The position numbers were made by a program, and so were the translations under genes. From assembly GCA_038148895.1 (NCBI GenBank), contig JBBVGQ010000001.1: a DNA stretch of 64,000 nt. The stretch is one strand, 5' to 3'. Under the pieces are notes generated by a model. That model was given only the letters and a program-made list of their open reading frames with translations. It was not told where the DNA came from and did no database searches. Source of the DNA: Tamlana sp038148895. GTDB taxonomy: Bacteria > Bacteroidota > Bacteroidia > Flavobacteriales > Flavobacteriaceae. Shown piece after piece: positions 61,111 to 64,000 of this stretch (position 1 is its first letter; every line of letters begins with the position of its first letter).

Positions 61111-61566
61111 TTAACTTTTAACCTTAATACTCCATTCAAACTTAAAAGTGGAAACTTCGAGACCTTCTTCATTCACGCCAACCGAAGTCATCAATACTGT
61201 TTGCCCTTCGCCTGTTTCGATGGTTTTTCTTATAGCTTCATCAATTAGGTGTCCTTCATTACACGTAAAAGTGATTCTTCCTGTAGCTTTTTTGATAAAA
61301 ACAGAACTATTGGAAGTAACGAGCATGGAAATCTTTCTTCCAGATTCTTGGATTTTAGCCGTAACCAAAGCACCGGTCGAAAACTCTGCCGCCATACCCT
61401 GTACTGCCCAAAACATAGAATTAAATGGGTTTTGATTTATCCATCTGTGTCTTACGGCAACAATACATTTGTTGGCATCAATATATTTGGTGCGCACCCC
61501 ACACAAGTAAGCGGAAGGAAGCTTAAACATGGTAAAAGCATTTAATTTTCTGGGTGTTAGTTTCAT
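61111..61566 (-). CDS. DUF4442 hotdog-fold protein
   Basis: 151 residues with a hotdog-fold pattern of the PaaI/YiiD thioesterase group, here DUF4442: Y-L-C-G-V-R, N-P-F-N-S-M-F-W-A-V-Q-G-M-A and a later beta-rich part. The N-P-F-N-S-M-F segment occupies the active-site helix. Substrate unknown. Next to the TIGR00266 gene on the same strand but about 125 bp apart. Confidence 0.85.
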   Translation of the reverse strand: MKLTPRKLNAFTMFKLPSAYLCGVRTKYIDANKCIVAVRHRWINQNPFNSMFWAVQGMAAEFSTGALVTAKIQESGRKISMLVTSNSSVFIKKATGRITFTCNEGHLIDEAIRKTIETGEGQTVLMTSVGVNEEGLEVSTFKFEWSIKVKS

Positions 61567-61675
61567 TTTTAAGCTTTAAATTTTTCTCTAAGTTATGAAA
61601 TTATACATCATCAAAATATGTTAAAAATATGTTAATTTTAAGTACTATGCGTAACAAAGTACCTTATTTTAGACA

Positions 61676-61683
61676 TATATTTG
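61676..61683 (+). promoter_or_regulatory. -7 box upstream of the DUF4870 gene
   Basis: TATATTTG matches TAnnTTTG, about 40 bp before the ATG at 61724. No -33 partner is seen, so confidence is modest. Confidence 0.4.
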
Positions 61684-61723
61684 CATAAGAAACTATTATA
61701 TGTTCTAAATCAATCAAGAAATC

Positions 61724-62170
61724 ATGTTAGATAATCATCAAAAAAACATTGCAACGTTCATTCATTTGTCCACCTTTACAAGGTTTTTTATCCCGTTTGG
61801 AAACTTTATTGGCCCAATCGTTTTATGGATTGCCAACAAAGACAAATCGGAATTTATTGATGCAAATGGTAAGCAGGCCATAAACTTTCAACTGAGTATT
61901 TTTTTATACGCTGTTATTTTAGGCACACTCACCATTCCATTTTTCATTTTTAAAGTTTTAAATGGTCTTGATTTTGTAGATTTTCATGGCTTTCATGATT
62001 TTCACATTAATATGAGCAAGCCATCTCCACTCCTTTATTTGGGTGGCTTTTTGGGGGCACTTGCCATAATTGCCTTTATCGTAGAATTGGTACTTATTGT
62101 TATTGCAAGCTTAAAAGCCCGAGAAGGCGAAGTTTATAAATATCCTTTAACCATTAATTTTTTAAAATAA
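61724..62170 (+). CDS. DUF4870 membrane protein
   Basis: 148 residues with three membrane helices and the DUF4870 pattern: F-x-P-F-G-N-F-I-G-P-I-V-L-W, D-A-N-G-K-Q-A-I-N-F-Q-L-S and a C-terminal A-R-E-G-E-V-Y-K-Y-P-L-T. Such proteins are often near PspC/PadR genes in this phylum. Function unknown. Confidence 0.9.
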   Translation: MLDNHQKNIATFIHLSTFTRFFIPFGNFIGPIVLWIANKDKSEFIDANGKQAINFQLSIFLYAVILGTLTIPFFIFKVLNGLDFVDFHGFHDFHINMSKPSPLLYLGGFLGALAIIAFIVELVLIVIASLKAREGEVYKYPLTINFLK

Positions 62171-62190
62171 CATGAATGGAGTTGCGCACC

Positions 62191-62282
62191 GCGTTAGGGA
62201 TTGTAGTGGAAAGCCCACAGGGAGGCACGACCGAGGACTTGTAGCGGAAAGCCCGGCGACGACCCAAGGAGGCGCAACGCCC
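62191..62282 (+). repeat. Dispersed GCGYTAGGGA-type repeat, copy C
   Basis: A 92-bp element starting GCGTTAGGGATTG and ending CGCAACGCCC, with AAAGCCC twice and GAGGACTTG in between. It is inverted relative to copies A and B. It fills most of the gap between the DUF4870 gene and the PadR gene. Confidence 0.75.
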
Positions 62283-62370
62283 AGAACATAATTAGAATTA
62301 AAATTTCATCAAAATAATCATCAAATCAATCAAAAAATGAACAGTTTCACCATATTAAACGCATGATACT

Positions 62371-62712
62371 ATGAAGATAGAAAACACAAAGGCACAAATG
62401 CGAAAAGGCGTTTTAGAATTCTGCATACTCTCGGTATTGAAAGATAACGACGCGTATGTTGCAGAAATCTTAGATACGCTAAAAGACGCAAAATTGCTTG
62501 TGGTTGAAGGCACCATTTACCCGTTACTTACGCGGCTAAAAAACGCTGGACTATTGAACTACAGATGGGAAGAAAGTACCTCTGGACCTCCAAGAAAGTA
62601 TTACGGATTGACCGAAACAGGCAAATTATTTTTAAACGAATTAGATACTACTTGGAACGAATTACGTAACGCAGTAAACATTGTAACAAGCCAAAAAACA
62701 ACAAAAAAATGA
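62371..62712 (+). CDS. PadR family transcriptional regulator
   Basis: 113 residues. A winged helix with L-E-F-C-I-L-S-V-L-K, D-A-Y-V-A-E-I-L, V-E-G-T-I-Y-P-L-L-T-R-L-K-N-A-G-L and R-K-Y-Y-G-L-T-E-T-G, the PadR (PF03551) consensus. It is short and lacks the second domain found in long PadRs. The stop overlaps the next start (ATGA), so it very probably regulates its own operon with the PspC-like gene. Confidence 0.93.
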   Translation: MKIENTKAQMRKGVLEFCILSVLKDNDAYVAEILDTLKDAKLLVVEGTIYPLLTRLKNAGLLNYRWEESTSGPPRKYYGLTETGKLFLNELDTTWNELRNAVNIVTSQKTTKK

Positions 62713-64000
62713 ATAAAACAGTCAACATAAATTTAGCCGGTATATTTTTTCATATTGATGAAGATGCATACCAAAAATTACAGCGCTATCTTGAGGCTAT
62801 AAAACGTTCATTTACAGACTCTCAAGGTCGTTCTGAAATTATAGCAGATATTGAAGCACGTATTGCCGAGCTTTTTAACGAACGCGTTCAGAACAACAAA
62901 CAAGTTATTCGCCTGAAGGAAGTAGACGAAATCATTTCCGTAATGGGGCAACCTGAAGATTATTTGGTTGATGACGAAATTTTTGAGGATGAACCAAGCA
63001 CTTCATACTCAAAAAAATCTTCCACATCCAGAAAATTATACAGAGACACCGACAACTCCTATATAGGCGGAGTTTCATCAGGTTTGGCACACTATTTTGG
63101 CATTGATGCCATTTGGATTCGCTTAGCTTGGATTCTATTGGTATTTGGTGCCGGAACAGGTGTATTGCTTTATATTTTACTTTGGATTTTGGTTCCCGAA
63201 GCTAAAACAACTGCCGAAAAACTGATGATGACGGGAGAACCTGTTAACATTAGCAACATCGAAAAAAAAATAAAAGACGGTTTTGATTCTGTAACCGAAA
63301 CGGTAAGCGACGTTGCTAAAAACGTGTCAGACTCAGTATCTAATGCGGCAAAAAAAGTAGATGTAAAAAAAAGCGCTAATTCCATAAAATCATCGTCAAG
63401 AACATTTTTTGACACGCTGGCAGACATTATAATGTTCTTCCTTCGTGTATTTGCAAAACTTGTTGGCGTATTTTTAATTTTTGTTGGAGCCTCGGCTTTA
63501 ATAGCTCTAATTATTGGCCTATTTTCTTTTGGGGTTGCTGACATTGTACATATTCCGGGGTTGGATATTGTTGAGATAGTAAACTCCAGTAGCGCGCCAC
63601 TTTGGCTAATATCCTTATTGGCATTTTTTGCAGTTGGCATACCATTCTTTTTCCTTTTTTACTTAGGATTGAAAATTCTAATCAACCACCTAAAATCTAT
63701 AGGTAATATTGCCAAATTCACTCTGTTGGGATTATGGTTTATGTCGATAATAGCCCTGATTGTGATTGGAATCCGTCAAGCCAGCGAGCATGCATTTACC
63801 GAAGCTTATATTGAAAAAGCAGAATTGCCGGTTATGGCCAATGACACATTAACCGTAAAAATGGTTAGTAATTCGAATTTGAGTTATGACTTTCAAAACA
63901 GAAGACATGACTTTAAAATAGCACATGACGAAAATGGAAATAAGGTTATTTATTTTCAAGATATAGACTTACTTGTAAAATCTACAACCGATTCAATTGC
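62709..64000 (+). CDS. PspC domain membrane protein, 3' end outside the window
   Basis: 430 codons are visible and the frame is open at the window edge. An N-terminal cytoplasmic part of about 115 residues (with H-I-D-E-D-A-Y-x-K-L, a D-I-E-A-R-I-A-E-L-F segment) precedes the PspC domain (R-L-Y-R-D-T-D-N and G-G-V-S-S-G-L-A-H-Y-F-G-I-D-A near 118-140). Then come further membrane helices and a periplasmic beginning. In this phylum the missing C-terminus commonly holds a DUF2807 adhesin-like domain. It is translationally coupled to PadR. Confidence 0.88.
   Translation, partial: MNKTVNINLAGIFFHIDEDAYQKLQRYLEAIKRSFTDSQGRSEIIADIEARIAELFNERVQNNKQVIRLKEVDEIISVMGQPEDYLVDDEIFEDEPSTSYSKKSSTSRKLYRDTDNSYIGGVSSGLAHYFGIDAIWIRLAWILLVFGAGTGVLLYILLWILVPEAKTTAEKLMMTGEPVNISNIEKKIKDGFDSVTETVSDVAKNVSDSVSNAAKKVDVKKSANSIKSSSRTFFDTLADIIMFFLRVFAKLVGVFLIFVGASALIALIIGLFSFGVADIVHIPGLDIVEIVNSSSAPLWLISLLAFFAVGIPFFFLFYLGLKILINHLKSIGNIAKFTLLGLWFMSIIALIVIGIRQASEHAFTEAYIEKAELPVMANDTLTVKMVSNSNLSYDFQNRRHDFKIAHDENGNKVIYFQDIDLLVKSTTDSI

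Overview
The window is chromosomal DNA from a member of the Flavobacteriaceae (phylum Bacteroidota), probably marine. The evidence is low GC content, secreted proteins with type IX secretion (T9SS) tails of both type A and type B, an OmpP1/FadL porin, a Rho factor with a long Asn/Gln/Lys-rich insert, an editing-domain-free prolyl-tRNA synthetase, BT_3928/DUF1599/DUF4293/DUF3667-type genes, and promoters of the Bacteroidota form TTTG-N19-21-TAnnTTTG. I found no rRNA, CRISPR array, prophage or insertion sequence. Most of the window is ordinary core genome; accessory features are scattered through it.

Layout. 0.1-0.6 kb: a 5'-less remnant of an EndoU-type toxin domain. 0.75-2.6 kb: a membrane hydrolase-like protein and a secreted serine hydrolase. 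2.7 kb: tRNA-Arg. 2.8-7.4 kb: a sulfur module with a Crp/Fnr regulator, a split YeeE/YedE (TsuA-like) transporter, TauE/SafE, a CstB-like persulfide dioxygenase-rhodanese fusion, DUF2892 and a heavy-metal-associated protein. 7.4-18.2 kb (minus strand): the DUF1599 / BT_3928 / ABC permease / thioredoxin / tpiA and prmA / clpS group, split by a four-gene operon (8.6-13.8 kb) of a secreted beta-helix protein, a five-repeat T9SS protein, a TPR histidine kinase and a LuxR-type response regulator. 18.3-29 kb: folP, cdaA, DUF3667, ABC exporter, truA, phosphoesterase, DUF4293, rho, rpsT, tRNA-Glu, proS. 29-41.5 kb: envelope genes (low-complexity lipoprotein, OmpP1, TonB, lpxD, LETM1-like, NamZ-like DUF1343, FtsX/LolE-like permease) plus hsp20, an RluE-type pseudouridine synthase and topoisomerase III. 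41.7-51.2 kb: T9SS type B protein, an NGDGT-repeat protein, GH43, acyltransferase, Nudix, cyclophilin, LtrA, a PIN-domain protein, DoxX and PPK2. 51.4-58.2 kb: TRIC channel and the RDD / SpoIIM / DUF4129 / DUF4350 / MoxR / DUF58 cluster. 58.3-64 kb: dps and oxyR back to back, small conserved proteins, and PadR/PspC running off the window end.

How genes work together. The sulfur module is the clearest functional unit. The transporter operon and the dioxygenase gene each carry a 14-bp site of the form GTAAY-N4-GTTAC, and its centre lies exactly 28.5 bp upstream of a TAnnTTTA -7 box in both promoters. This suggests one activator, probably the adjacent Cys-containing Crp/Fnr protein, controls both. 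The beta-helix/repeat/TPR-kinase operon sits between the tpiA terminator and the prmA promoter and looks like an acquired, self-contained sensing or surface unit; it is the best candidate here for an undescribed system. OxyR has both redox cysteines and is divergent from dps, its classical target. Several palindromic dispersed repeats occur, two of them inside or at the end of coding sequences.
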